Positions 52,129-64,000 of a stretch of DNA of 64,000 bases are shown here, piece after piece. The stretch lies in the NCBI GenBank assembly GCA_963513935.1, contig OY740768.1:42588368-42652367 (forward strand). The letters are read 5' to 3'. The position numbers and the translations under genes were made by a program. Origin of the DNA: Aphrophora alni (lineage: Eukaryota; Arthropoda; Insecta; Hemiptera; Aphrophoridae). The notes under the pieces were generated by a model that was given only the letters and a program-made list of their open reading frames with translations, ran no database searches and was not told where the DNA came from. Each line of letters starts with the position of its first letter. Positions within the stretch are counted from its first letter, which is position 1.

Positions 52129-52895
52129 GACGGACGAACCACCCGTGTATATATTTAGTTTCCACTGACCTCTATATCGCTAAGCTGCTGTTCACACGCT
52201 TATATGAAGTCGCATACACAACAATATATATCATGTTAGGCTAAATATGTCAGGGAAATATTAAAACTCTGAGAACTAGGTTAGTTATATAAAATCTAGT
52301 GCATTATACCACTGTACTATTTTAAACTAGTACATAAGAGCTGAGAAATAATAAACTTTGCATTTACTAGAGATTTTCTCGAGGGTAATTTTTCACATTT
52401 TGAAAGATCTTTCCGTGGAGTTTTTCCCAGAGAAATGTTTTAACTTTTATGTTAGATTCTCTTTAGTACATTTTTATGCTATTTTTAGCATCGTCTTACT
52501 TCTACTGCCACGTTTTCTACTGACTAACTTTATTTTCACAAGGTATTTCCCGTACTACTTCATCCTGAAAGGAGTTGTCATATATCATCAAGCAATGTCC
52601 CCCTTTCTATTCTTAGAGACGACCTACTACCCTATCAGAGATATTACGTAAATTGAAGTTTATCCCGTACTCGTCATCAGAAGTTAAGATATTGTCAACA
52701 GTGGTGGAAAAGGTACTTATTATGTACATCCTAGCACAAGTAGAGATATTATTTGTATGTTATCATGTTTGGCTTTATTCAAAATCATGAAGTTATTTTG
52801 CGACATCATTAGAAAGTGGAGTCATGATATCATTAACGGGTATGATCTAAGGAGTGGGTAGTTCTTTTGACCAATAAGAGAGTTGTTATCATGTA
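52129..52895. other. Non-repeat segment between satellite blocks
   Basis: About 770 bp that does not match the satellite unit. A 97-codon plus frame (52358-52651) is Phe/Leu/Tyr-rich and could form membrane helices, but it has no recognisable family or splice context. It may be an insertion into the array or pre-existing sequence. Confidence 0.4.
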
Positions 52896-53190
52896 ATGAA
52901 CCTTTTCTAAGCAAATTGTTGGTTAGTCCTGCTGATGAGTTGTCGAAGAAATAAAATCCTAAACAAAGTTGAAGTTAAGATCAGTACTGATTAAATTATA
53001 AGATCACTATAAAGCAACTGAGCAAGTGGAGTGGTAAGATACACTGCTGCGGTTTTGAATGGAATAGTGGCCAAAACGAAGATGAAGTCGACATTTAGAT
53101 ATCTTGGGATCGTAGTAAAGCAATACATCTGATTGTGCGATAACCTGCTCTGGTGAGACATTGCCATTGAGTACAATCGAAAATAAAGTC
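52896..53190. repeat. Diverged continuation of the ~110-bp satellite
   Basis: Two to three degenerate units show the same box order: TTGGTTAGTCCTGCTGATGA, AAGTTAAGATCAGTACTGAT, TTAAATTATAAGATC, then GGTAAGATACACTGCTG, GGAATAGTGGCC, AAGTCGACATTTAGATAT, GGGATCGTAGTAAAGCA. Higher divergence than the 51.7-52.0 kb core suggests an older edge. Confidence 0.65.
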
Positions 53191-53660
53191 AAAGCTTCAA
53201 TTCTGTAATTTAAAGAAACAGTTAGAGTCGACTTTGGAAAACAATGGAATTTGTGGGATATATTGAAACAGCAAACACACACACAGCCACACGCGCACTC
53301 GCGCGTATTACTATAAAAATAAATCTAGAACACGGCTTCAATATATGTTTTTACCACAAATATAAAAAAATTAAAATTGTTAATAAATATAAACGTTCTT
53401 TCTTTATATATTTCGGCTTCTCTCTTTGTTAACGAAAAAGAGAACGATAACTTGTTAGTAGAAATTATTTACAAACAATTATTATATTCAGTCTTATTTT
53501 TATGACAAAAGCAGGAGCCAAAATAAATAAAGGAAGTTGATTTATTTTATTATTTATTGTTTGTTATTTGTTAAGTGTTCATATTTCGGTGAAATCATAT
53601 TTATATATAATATATTATGTAATATAAAATGTCCGTAGAACACTGTGGTGTTATTCACAA

Positions 53661-53828
53661 TAAGGAAAACAAGGATTCTCCTAATCACAAAAATAAGAAA
53701 CAAAACTGATTATAAATTTAGTATGTTTGTTATAATACGAGTACTCTTCTTCTACTACTACTAGATTTATATTATAATCATAGTTTTGTTTCTTCTTTTT
53801 GTGGTTTGGAGAATCCTTATTTTCCTTA
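53661..53828. repeat. 168-bp foldback (long inverted repeat)
   Basis: The left arm 53661-53717 (TAAGGAAAACAAGGATTCTC ... AAGAAACAAAACTGATTATA) pairs with the right arm 53772-53828 (TATAATCATAGTTTTGTTTC ... GAGAATCCTTATTTTCCTTA). The arms are 57 nt each, roughly 85-90% complementary, around a ~54-nt loop. It could be a foldback mobile element (MITE-like) or transcribe a long hairpin RNA. No flanking target-site duplication was obvious. Confidence 0.8.
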
Positions 53829-55940
53829 ACATATGTTATATTTAAATACAGTTAATATGGAATTTTTTTAGGGACATAGTGTTTGTTTTGAGTATATTAA
53901 AAATATGTATTACTATCACAATTAGTTAAGAAATTTTTTAATAAAGCTTAGTGCAAATTGTAAAACCTTGAATCACTTTTGAGATATAAGCTAAAGCTCT
54001 ATTTGATATTTGAAAAAGAATAATTAAAAAATGAAAACTGTAATTTTGTTAATAATGTTTACGTGGCACTTGTTTCTATTACATTTAGTTTCATTGAATT
54101 GTTATTTCTCATTTCATCTAAATAGGTTGAGTTCGTTTTGAGGAAACTACAACATTGGTTACTTTATTTAGTAATTTTTGGACCAGTAATTTTTGGATAT
54201 AGGTTACATTTGGTAACTTATTTGGGAAGCTAGAATCATAAATTAAGTAAAGTACTACACCTAAAAACTGGTTTGAAAATTATCAAATTCTATTTTTATA
54301 TAATGTATAGAGAGAGAAAGAAACATTTAATTTGACTTTTAAGAAATCGGTATGATATTAAATTTCCTTTTCTGGTTAAGAGATCCCAAGCATACGTTAA
54401 AAATCAACGTATTAATGATAACCAATGAACTCTGATGACGTTTGCCTATCTCGCACAACTCCTGTAATGCTAAAAGAGACGATATAAATTAAGCAAATTT
54501 TAAACCTAATAATTAATCAAATTTTCTTCTCTATCGACCCTAGCAGTCACCCTTCCTGAGATTAATCACTCTTTTATATCGAAATGTTCACGCTCGAGGA
54601 GACGATTATGCTGACCGGTAGGTAAGGACAACAATTATTTTTACGCAGTTCTAAGTGCCCTTCAATTAATATTTTTCCCTAACACATTTGACTTTACTGA
54701 AGTCTGGAACTTAAAATAAATTTTAAAACGTAAAATTATAAGGAAATAAATTTTCAAATAATATTAATAACCTTTCTAAAGTTAGGTTTTTAAAAGAACT
54801 TCATATAATAAATCAAATGCAACTGATTAATAAAGGTAGGAATATAATTCAAGAATTACTAATTCAACTTTATTTTCAGTACAAGTGAAAAAAAAAAGAT
54901 ATAGTTAATGACAAATACTTGTTCAGGAATAGATAATGGAATACGAATTTTGTGGAAATAAGCTAATCGTAAACGTATTTTTAAGAAAATTATATATAGA
55001 AGAATCTCCTATTAACTTTTTTTTAATTTTTCAAAGGATTTACTTTTTCCTTATGAGGTTTAAAAACAAAAAATCGAAAAAGGTACACAAGTACACAAGT
55101 ACTATGACTAACATAGCATCAAATTGATTCAGCCGTTTTAAGACTTTCCGTGAAATTCTGGTTTTTTATGGATTTGTTCTTAAAGAGAATCTACAGTGAT
55201 AATTATAAAGTTTTTATTTTTAATAACGAAAGAACTTTGAAGAGCTGTAACGCATAATGTAAACATCGTATTTTAAAATAACCTCTTCTTCTCCATCTAC
55301 TGTGTTTTTTTTTTTTTTACATTTATCAATCCCTCACACTTTTACATTTCAGATTCATTCTATTCAAGTTGGCTACTGCTTAAATAATTTAATAACATTG
55401 TGTTTACATTTGATCTAATTTCCATGAAATAAATATATATTGTTGAAAATATATATTCCACAAGTAGTTTATAAGAAACAAAACCATGTCATTTTTATAT
55501 AAACTTTTTTTTTTGTTCACCCTATGAAATACAAAATTATTAACTCGTTCAAATCAAAACATATAAAACGTAGCGGGTGAATGTTTTTTTAAATTTTTTA
55601 GTTAGATAAAAACTTCCCTTGAGAAAGTTTTAGAAAACAGTTAAAGTTCTTATTTTCGTTTGAAGTTTTATTTACAATTGCTTTTTTCAAACTGCTAATA
55701 TAGTTAATATTTTAGAACGCGTGCTTCATTCCTAATCAGAGTTCTAATTCATGTCTAATTCACAAACGTGCAATAACTATTCTGAGATGCTGAAATTAAA
55801 TACGAAAATGCAGTAAAACGTTTCTAAATATATCGTTCGGCTTCACTGCAACTTCATTCTTAAAGTTCATATCAATTGACACTACGTGATTGGTATTAAC
55901 TGGGTAACAGAAACATAAAACTAAATGACAAATGGACGAG

Positions 55941-55941
<1 letters not shown>
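53829..55941. other. AT-rich DNA, no gene seen
   Basis: Only short frames (for example 63 codons at 54936-55127). No repeat recognised. Confidence 0.5.

Positions 55942-55994
<53 letters not shown>
55942..55994. repeat. (TA)n microsatellite
   Basis: About 53 bp of perfect TA repeat. Confidence 0.96.
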
Positions 55995-55997
<3 letters not shown>

Positions 55998-58098
55998 GAC
56001 TGCTTCACTTGGTTAATTACCAAACAGTAAAAATTTAATGATTTATATACATAAAATACACAATGGTTGGAAGACAGAGAAATGCTCGGTAAAGAGAGGC
56101 TGATGACATAAAAAGAAGTATATTTTCCTTTCATTTTCGAAAGATTGTAAAAAACATAAGATATATAATTAAAGGAGATTCGGAGGCAAATTAATTGATA
56201 AACAACACCGATAAAAATATAAATGTTAAGTTTTTTGTTTGAATTACAAAATTTTATTATCTGAAGAACATAAAACATGTCAATGATAAATTAAACATAC
56301 TATATTGACCCAATATATCAAGTTTACAATTTCAAAATAAAATTCACAAACCTATAAGAATTTCTTTTTTAAATTATTACATTGTGATATAAATTTTCTG
56401 AAATTTTCATACGAAAATACTCTCTGTCATATTAAGTGTGAGGGTAGAAAGGGGAAACTTCCTCTTTCCCCTCCCGTGTTTAGAAATGAAGAGATGGTGT
56501 TAAAATCAAATATGATTAATTACTTGTTGAGTGCAGAATGAAGTAGGGTTATGTTTGATGAAGTTATGGTAGCATGACAGGCAGTAGGGGTCACTGTAGC
56601 TAATAGAGCTAGAAGAAACTTTTAGAGTAAAACCTGACAGAAAATATAGTGACGTAATTATAACGTTATGTAATATCTATGCGTGAGTCATTTTATTTTT
56701 GAATTTGTCACCTGTGATATAAACTTACGTAACATCACGATATGTATTATGTTTCAAAACGTAAGAAACCCCGATCTTTACTGTAAAGTTGGATACACTA
56801 TATTTTAAGTGTTTCAATTGGACAAAAACACGTTTCACTCAGAAAGTTGAGTGCGTGGGCACTGCAGACAACGGTCCTTATTCTTTCTAACTACCATAAT
56901 TATTAGATAAAGAGTAGGATGATATTTCCGCAGAAGATTTAAACCCTTATTAAGATCAACTTTTTCTTACTGCTGCTTTTTTACAATTCAAAGTTTTTTT
57001 TTCAGTGCACACTACAATAAACATGAAAATATTTGAAAATATGAAAATAATTTAAGGTTGACCTGACAAAATAATTCAGAGACATGATCATATTTAATAA
57101 GTTTAGTAAATATAAAAATGTGATATTTTATTGAAATAATTTTGTTTGACATTTGTCATTTGCTTACTTAAAATTAAATATTGTAAGTATAAAAGTATAT
57201 TTAAAGTTATATACACAAAGGACATCAATTTCATTCCAGTGTATTTAGATCCGATAGTAAACAATCTACATGTAGAGTTCACAATTTTAATTCTATTTTG
57301 GTATAAAGATTCTTTTACTTTCTCTCAGATAAACACCATATCTCAGGACTTTTTATTTTTTCGATAATTTGAAATTTGGGGATAGAAACAAATTTGCCTG
57401 CCTCAAGAAAAAACAAAAAATACGTTTTCTTAAAATCAGCACTAAAGATTTTGATCGAATGCCTCATGGAGCCGGAAGAGTTTGTTATCAAAAACAAAAC
57501 TTTTTAAAAGTAATCCCAACATTTTTTTTTAAATCAGCAATATAGAAAGAAGTTGTAGTAAGAATTTGTGGTGAATTTTACTCACACTAAAATGTAAACT
57601 AAGTTTAATTTATAAAGCGAATATTATTGAAATAAATGGACGAAAATTGTTTAATTAAGCCATCAAGCGAAAGTGTTAATGGTAATTGATCATCATTCTT
57701 TCCTAGGTCCTACAATGTAGTAATTGCTCATTTTTTGCAACTCAGTCTGCATACATCAGTCGGTGTATATACTAACGTCGGGGTCAGAAAATGAATGGAT
57801 AGGATAGAGTAAAAACAGATAGAGTAAATATAAATTCGAGCCTTATCATATCAACTGCACGTGGAGCACTTTTTGCCTTCAAATTAGGTTAAAATATAAA
57901 AGATGAAGCTTAATTTTTCACAAACTATAATCACATTAGGAAGAAATACATCATTATATTTATATAACTGAATACCTGACTTATTTTGTTTAAATTTGTC
58001 TCTTCTTAGAACATCAATAGACTCTGATAAACCTGATTATATTATGCTTTCAATTTGCACAGAGCCTTGACAAGAAGAAATGGAACACGAAGTTGTTG

Positions 58099-58103
<5 letters not shown>
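55995..58103. other. AT-rich DNA, no gene seen
   Basis: Frames of 60-94 codons (55994-56278 minus, 57146-57367 plus, 57315-57497 minus) carry no domain. A G-rich/C-rich patch at 56440-56480 is part of an unremarkable stretch. Confidence 0.5.

Positions 58104-58165
<62 letters not shown>
58104..58165. repeat. (CT)n microsatellite
   Basis: About 62 bp of perfect CT repeat. The Arg-Glu minus-strand frame across it (58037-58285) is an artefact. Confidence 0.96.
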
Positions 58166-58168
<3 letters not shown>

Positions 58169-58714
58169 TTTTCTTCTTTCTATGAATATTATTTTAAAGT
58201 AACTTAATATAATGTGATCATTTCCTCCGAAACAGGAGATGGTATGGCAACCATTTTGATTACAACAGGAATAATAATAATTCACACATTAAATTAAAGA
58301 TCATAGTTTTGACTGAATTCTTGGACTTGTTAGAAAACTGACAAATTAATATTCTGTGTAATTATTTTACTAAATAACTTTCATAGAACGAAATGTCCGT
58401 TATTTTTTTAAGATTCAAATCGTTTTTACTCTTTAGAAAAGTTTTTACCTTGCGGCCTTAGCTTAGCATTTGACACATCAACTGAATCTTTGTTTATTTG
58501 TTTTTGTGTTTGTTACGCAATTACGGTCAAACAACGATAATTAAATTTAGGAATAATTTTTTTTGCAACTAGTTCTATAGATTTATTTTTTCCGGTTGCT
58601 TAAAGGCAAAAAATCTCTCGAACATTGAATAAAAAAAAAAAAAAAAAAAACATAAATACTATAATGACCCCTACTTCACGAATAATCTAATAGCGTCAAA
58701 AGAGAACAAGGGTC

Positions 58715-58845
58715 GATCAAGAGAGACCTGATAGGAAAGATGAAAGATTGCGGATCTAATTCAAGACTACATAAAAGTTTGTAGATCCAGCTAGGTACCT
58801 TGGGATTGTTACTAGAAGTGAGTTCCTGATAGTACGATAGGTGTA
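58715..58845. repeat. Dispersed repeat family, copy 2
   Basis: TAGGAAAGATGAAAGATTG, AATTCAAGACTA, AAGTTTGTAGATCCAGCTAG and GAGTTCCTGATAGTACG occur in the same order as the boxes at 45376-45575, with roughly 70% similarity by eye. A poly-A run (58630-58650) lies to the left. The repeat class is unknown. Confidence 0.45.
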
Positions 58846-59525
58846 TGTACAAATATCTTTTATTTTATATTTTAAAATATTGACCCGTCATAAGAGTTAC
58901 TGCACCGATCCAAGGATAGATAGAAGTGCTCCGAATTTGAAAAAAAATCAAATAAATAATAAGTAAATAAACAGTAATCCAATACAATTGGGTATTTTGT
59001 TACAGCTGTAACTTTAAAATCAATTTTCCAATTGCCTTCAAACTTTTTATTTTAACCTGTTAATTTACTTACTATCTTCGTTTACTTTTTTCCAAAAGGC
59101 GAAATATCAAATAAATGTAAAAATATAATAAGAGTTTTATAGTAAATTATTTTAATCTTTCGAAGCATATTGAAAAATATCTGTGTTTTATTTTCCCAAA
59201 AATAGAAAACTAGTTTCTTTAGCAGGTTATCCTGACTGTTATGTTGATTTTATATACTACATCAACATTTTTCTCGTTCCTTTGTTTTATTACTTTATTA
59301 TATTACTTGATTATTTATAAGCAATGACCATAGGAGAGTAAGTATAATTAAGGATCATTAAGTTCAACATATACGTGATATAAACAACATATAATATCGG
59401 ATAATAAAGTCCACTTTTGTTTCCCAAGCTTCCCAAATTCCAAACTCGGCCGTAAATTTCTCTGACGTAAGTAATATCTCTTTTTTGCCTTTCCTTCTCT
59501 TTTATGTGTTTCCTTTATGTCACAG

Positions 59526-59663
59526 TGTTACGTTTGGAATCAATGTTAAGGAATATTCAGCTTGTTCCTCCAAGGATGAAATGTTGTTTGTTATTCAAAA
59601 AAAGTTCGTAGATAAATTAAAATCAATCTTATACTTTTACTTCCTCCCTCAACAAGAAATATC
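59526..59663 (+). CDS. Possible internal exon with cytochrome-P450-like motif
   Basis: A strong splice acceptor (a ~40-nt pyrimidine-rich tract ending TTTATGTCACAG) precedes a 138-bp open stretch that ends at a plausible donor (TCTG|GTAACA at 59663/59664). The translation begins VTFGINVKEYSACSSKDEML and continues FVIQKKFVDKLKSIL, then YFYFLP. FGI followed by an acidic position nine residues before a Phe with adjacent Lys, and then a hydrophobic F/Y..FxP run, resembles the segment after helix E of insect CYP3-clan (CYP6-like) P450s. No neighbouring P450 exon, no I-helix AGxET and no heme-binding motif were found in the window. It may be an isolated duplicated exon or coincidence. Confidence 0.28.
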
Positions 59664-59709
59664 TGGTAACATTTATCTTGAAGATATAGAAACGATGATT
59701 TAAGTTTAT

Positions 59710-61433
59710 TGGTTAGGGTTAAAATCCAGTCTAAAACTATTTAGTTTTAATACGCCCTTCCTTCCCTGAATAAATTTGATATTGTTATAACATATATAAA
59801 GTGATTTCCACTTAGTGTAGAAATTTTTCGGGGGAAAATTACAAACTATAGAAAGTAGAAACTCACTAATGAAGAATTTTTCTCTCTATTTTCCTATGAA
59901 CTATGAATTTTTACTGTTTTTCAAAAAATATCGTGACTTAATGAAAAATAGTTAAATATTCTCAACTTTACTGCTACCAGTTTTTGCGTGTGGTATTATT
60001 TTTCTGAAAAAAAACAAAAAAAACATATCACTTTGAATAAAATACAATCACTTTCATTTTGAAAAGAATTAACGTTAGTGCATTTATTTAGTTTGAAACA
60101 AACAAAATAGGTGTTTTCTGAAAAACGCTGAAATATTCAAAATTCTGCTATCGGATTGTTGTTAGGCATAACATTTGTTAAATTTATCAAACGCTTGCCC
60201 TTGTAATAAGCTTTCATTTCATAGATGTTTTTTTTTTCATTTAAATTGTAAAGAAAACTGGGCAAATATTTTTGATAAGGGTCACGCGTAATAAAGTTAT
60301 GCTGAATTCTATAACAACTGATAAGATAAAGAGATGAAGTGAATGATAAGAATACTAAAAAATGAATATTTTGCAATTTTCTTGATGTTCTTCAGTAAAT
60401 AATTAAAGGTAATAAACCCTTTCAAATTTTAAATTGCCTCAACTATTTTCCTTATCACAAGAACAGTGGACTGTATTTTTAGATTTCTAGATGGTTTTCT
60501 CTTACAATTTAAAAGTATAAACTTAAAGTGTTTATATCAAATGAAAGCTTATCATAAGGCAAGTTTTTTATATAGGCAAGTTGATAGTTGTGCCTAAGAA
60601 CAATCCGAAAATAGTGTTTTGAATATTTAAAGTTGTTTTGATACAATTTTTTTAATATTTAAATCGGATGTAGGAATATTATTCCTATATTATAATTCCT
60701 ATCGTATTACTTGTATTACTTTCTAGAAAATTTAAGCACATGGTGTAATAGATAAGCTTATTGTCTATTGAAAAGGAAGGCAGGTGTGTTAAATAATAAA
60801 CAATTTAAATTATCAGGAATTTCTAAATCTGCAAAATAAAATGTGGGGATTGGAGAAAAATGTTTAATCTAACTAAAACTCGTATGAATGAAGGTAAAAC
60901 TATTTTATCTGAATTTTTATTCAAAATATTTTAAAATAGCTGTCTGCTCGGATGTTTAAAGTTGTCAATAAAATTTCTAATACTAAGAACACATTTCTTA
61001 AAAGCTTTGTTCTATGTGACAAACAGTTTCACTTTTATATTCTTTATATTCATGTTAAATTTTTTTTTAACTGAAAATACGTAATAAAACATCAATTAAT
61101 ATGTAAAAAGTAGGCTGCTTTTCAAATTGTAAAAAAGTACATCAATATATATTTTAAAATAAAATTGATGTAATTTATGAGACAAAAATATTCCTAAAGA
61201 ACGAAAACTAAGTTTTTATATTAGGAAAAAATAGTTTTAAAATAATGAACCTACAAAAATTATCACATTCAAGGCACTAACCTCCTTCCCTTAAAAAATA
61301 GAGTTTTTAAATTTACATTTAAGATATGAATAAAAAGTCAGAATCTTTTTTTGGTATTTCGATTTTCTTGAATCGAAAATTTAAAAAAAGAAGTCTTTTC
61401 CAGTTATATGCAAGATTATATACATTTATTTAT
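59710..61433. other. AT-rich DNA, no gene seen
   Basis: A 79-codon minus frame (60137-60376) lacks any domain. No exon pairing with the candidate at 59526 was found here. Confidence 0.45.
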
Positions 61434-61734
61434 AATTTGTTAAAAAACTGCACTCATTGTGTTTTAAATTTGTTAAATCTGTAACATACTACACGATTTG
61501 CCTAATATTCTTCTCTCTTCAATTGACAGTTATCTCTTTATATGTTTTATCTAAATAAACAAAATTGTAAACCGAATTTGTTAAAAGACTATACTCATTA
61601 TGTTTTAAATTTGTTAAATCTGTAACAAACTGCACGCGATTCACCTAACTTTCTTCTCTATTCTATTTACCATTATCTCTGCATGTGTTTTATCTTTATG
61701 TGTATTAGAAAATTGTGAAACAAATTTGACAGTT
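61434..61734. repeat. 141-bp tandem duplication
   Basis: Copy 1 starts at 61434 and copy 2 at 61575, sharing AATTTGTTAAAA(A/G)ACT, TTTTAAATTTGTTAAATCTG, TAACA(T/A)ACTGCACG, TTCTTCTCT and ATCTCT...GTTTTATCT boxes. A partial third start (AAATTTGAC) closes the array. About 85% identical by eye. Confidence 0.85.
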
Positions 61735-63745
61735 TAGATTAAATAAATATTATATATATTTAAGAGTTATAAAATCAATTCAAGTGTTACCTCCAAACAC
61801 TTAATTAATACATACATATGTCACATGAGGGCGTTGTAGCTTGTCAGATGCTTATTAATGTTGACACATCTAATTACCGGAAATCTCTACCGTTTGTTGT
61901 GCAAGCCACCGTGTAACCAACCATCTGGGCTTGGTTATATAGGCTTAAATGTCAACAGCAACAATAAGACGAAGTAGAGGAAATTAACTCAGTAAAACTT
62001 AATTTATTCTTCAAAATAATTGAAGCTGTAAACATTAATTTATACAAACAAAATAATGAGCTTTTTGTGAATTTCTTTCAATAAATTTAAGGTAAAGACA
62101 AAACAAGAAATTATACATAACAGGTTTATTATACGATTCTTCTTTTAATACAATCATTGAATCAACTATCAAACAAAAACAGAAATGTAGCAGTAGGAAG
62201 GAGTAGGTTTACTGTCCAATTTATACATTATATTTATTTATTGTGTACCACAAAGACTAGGTGTATGGACGGCCATTAGAAAACCACAAAATTCATATAC
62301 ATAATAAATATTCACTTATTCAAGACCTTATCTATTTTTTTTTTTTTTAATTGGTATTGGACGATTTGGAATAATTCTTTTAAAAAACGGCCAATGTAGT
62401 GTATCGTTAAATGTTTGTTAACGCTCGATTTGATTTTTAATTATGTTTATATAAAAAAGTATAACCCTGCAGATGAATTTAAAAGCCAGCATTTTAAATA
62501 TTTTAGGCCACCGAACCCTTTTGAATAGTGAGAAGTAAGAAAAAAACTTTATGGCAAAATATTTTTATATATAAACCTTTAAAGTGAGATACAATTTAAT
62601 TTATGTTTACACTTGACAATCTTTAGAAACCGACCCCCCCCCTTCAAATACTCCCCTTTAGAGTCCCGAATTCAGAAAAAAAAATTCTAAATTTCTCTAA
62701 TGCAAATAGGAAGTACATTTTTACCCCAAGTTTCTAGCTCAAATCCTTTACACACAATACATTTGCTCTGAATATTTCTGTATATTTCTTAAGATATCCA
62801 CTTTCCATTTAGTTTACTACACAAAGTAACCTAACGACCACTTTAACTTGATTGCTTCGACACCACATCCATTTCACGGTGTCCCAACCTATCAGATTTG
62901 AAATACAGTCCTAAACTTCATTTTACGCTATCCATAACAACATTGCAAAGTGTATTAACAACAATCATTGAATCTCTTCAGTCTCCACTATTACACCAAC
63001 AAACATGTTGCAATAATGTACTGATGTGGTGGCTAGAAAAAGCCTTAAACTAATTTTAAAGTGTTTAAGAGGTTTATATTTCTAATAGAATAAATAATTG
63101 AACCCCTAAGTGTATAGTTTTGTATACACATTAATTAAAATAAATCCTTAACGTCAATATCATCCAAACCAATGAGGTTTCTAATAGGAACTAAGGATTT
63201 CAAAAAAAAAGGCGCCGAGTCGGTCAAAAAATATTTTAAAGTTCAATTAAGTCAAAAGACTTAATAAAGTTGTGGTATTATTATGAGAATTTTGACATTT
63301 TTTACTGTTATAAGTCGATTCAAAGTTGGTTTTTTGTCACTATTAATAACAGCTTAGAAGAATAATTAAATAGATTAATATCTAACGAAGTTTACTTTTT
63401 TACATAGACTAATACAAAAACAATTGTCTAAACAGACGCTTAAAACTATATTTTACTCCCCAAGATTTGAATATAGATTTTACGAAAGTGTAATATTTTT
63501 AAACATGGATTTAAGAAGTAATTTACATATTTTTATTAACACGTTTGTGTAAAATAAAATGTAAATACTGAACTGGTACCATTATTACACTACTGTAAAG
63601 TCTGAGCAAGACTTGCCAGTTTGTATGGAAATGGATTTACACCATAGAGGGTAAAGAAAATTTAATTTTAAAGACAACCGTAGTTGTGTGCCCTTTTCTC
63701 AATTAAGTCAAGATTTTGAAAATTTAATATCGTCATGAAACTTCG
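61735..63745. other. AT-rich DNA, no gene seen
   Basis: No supported gene. A C8 homopolymer sits near 62634. Confidence 0.5.
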
Positions 63746-63750
63746 TAAGA

Positions 63751-64000
63751 CCCCCCGCCTTGTCCAGTGGTTAGCAGTCTGACTTCATGAGTGCGAGGTC
63801 CCGGGTTCAATCTTCTTGTGGAGGCAAACTTTCCGCAGTTGACTCAGCTTCGTGAAAGGAATTGGGAAGGTACAATTAGTAGAGAACTCTGGTTGAGAAA
63901 TCCTGAACAACGGCAATGGGAATGTCTATGTGCTAACCACACATTACCTGACCAAAAAATCCAAAGAAGCAGTCCTAGGTTCTTCATGAGCTGTTGTACC
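63751..64000 (+). mobile_element. tRNA-derived SINE (runs off the window)
   Basis: The head has an RNA polymerase III A-box-like sequence (TGTCCAGTGGTTAGCAGTC, about 63760-63779) and, 35-40 bp later, a B box (GGGTTCAATC, 63803-63812), as in tRNA-derived SINE promoters. The acceptor and T-stem pairings needed for a functional tRNA are poor. A ~190-bp tRNA-unrelated body (CTCTGGTTGAGAAATCCTGA and following) continues to the window edge; the 3' tail and any target-site duplication are outside. Such elements depend on LINE proteins for mobility. Confidence 0.65.

Noticed and set aside
52358..52651. 97-codon hydrophobic plus-strand ORF
   Set aside because: Phe/Leu-rich translation of AT-rich DNA, no family or splice evidence; mentioned only within the spacer entry.

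Overview
The window reads as non-coding, AT-rich animal nuclear DNA, most likely from an arthropod. The evidence is long (TA)n, (GA)n/(CT)n and (CA)n microsatellites, several degenerate minisatellites, relics of five mobile-element classes (LTR, Penelope-like, non-LTR, mariner, SINE), and no bacterial-style operons. The species cannot be named from sequence alone. No complete host gene is visible. The only possible host coding signal is one weak cytochrome-P450-like exon near 59.5 kb.

Layout. 0-6.9 kb is unannotatable DNA with one GC-richer block (about 1.28-1.9 kb). 6.9-7.7 kb is a six-unit, ~125-bp minisatellite. 7.86-9.05 kb is a decayed Penelope-like element (PLE) with a GIY-YIG/RT C-terminal relic between inverted terminal repeats that carry hammerhead-ribozyme-like cores. 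10.3-10.9 kb is the 3' end of a non-LTR retrotransposon. 13.8-14.1 kb is a 70-bp x4 tandem repeat and 19.4-19.6 kb a 36-bp minisatellite. 20.6-23.4 kb holds further hammerhead-like PLE termini and a large (CT)n/(CA)n tract. 24.8-25.8 kb is a dead mariner-like transposase. 31.2-31.65 kb is a candidate solo LTR or promoter/first exon.

The centrepiece is a 9.4-kb LTR retrotransposon on the minus strand (33,655-43,067). Its two 2,591-bp LTRs differ at only one base that I noticed. A tRNA-type primer binding site and a polypurine tract lie in the expected places. It has a 375-aa gag and an overlapping protease ORF, joined by a textbook -1 frameshift heptamer (A AAA AAC) directly before the gag stop. 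No reverse transcriptase, RNase H or integrase is present, so this looks like a recently mobilised non-autonomous gag-pro element. It sits inside a (TA)n/(GA)n microsatellite.

43-64 kb is mostly empty, with scattered structure: a dispersed repeat pair (45.4 and 58.7 kb), a tRNA-like relic between direct repeats (50.8-51.0 kb), a ~102-113-bp satellite (51.4-52.1 kb, with diverged continuation at 52.9-53.2 kb), a 168-bp foldback hairpin (53.66-53.83 kb), a 141-bp tandem duplication (61.4-61.7 kb) and a tRNA-derived SINE running off the right edge.

The genes do not form a pathway. The content is a record of transposition and tandem duplication, and only the LTR element looks recently active.
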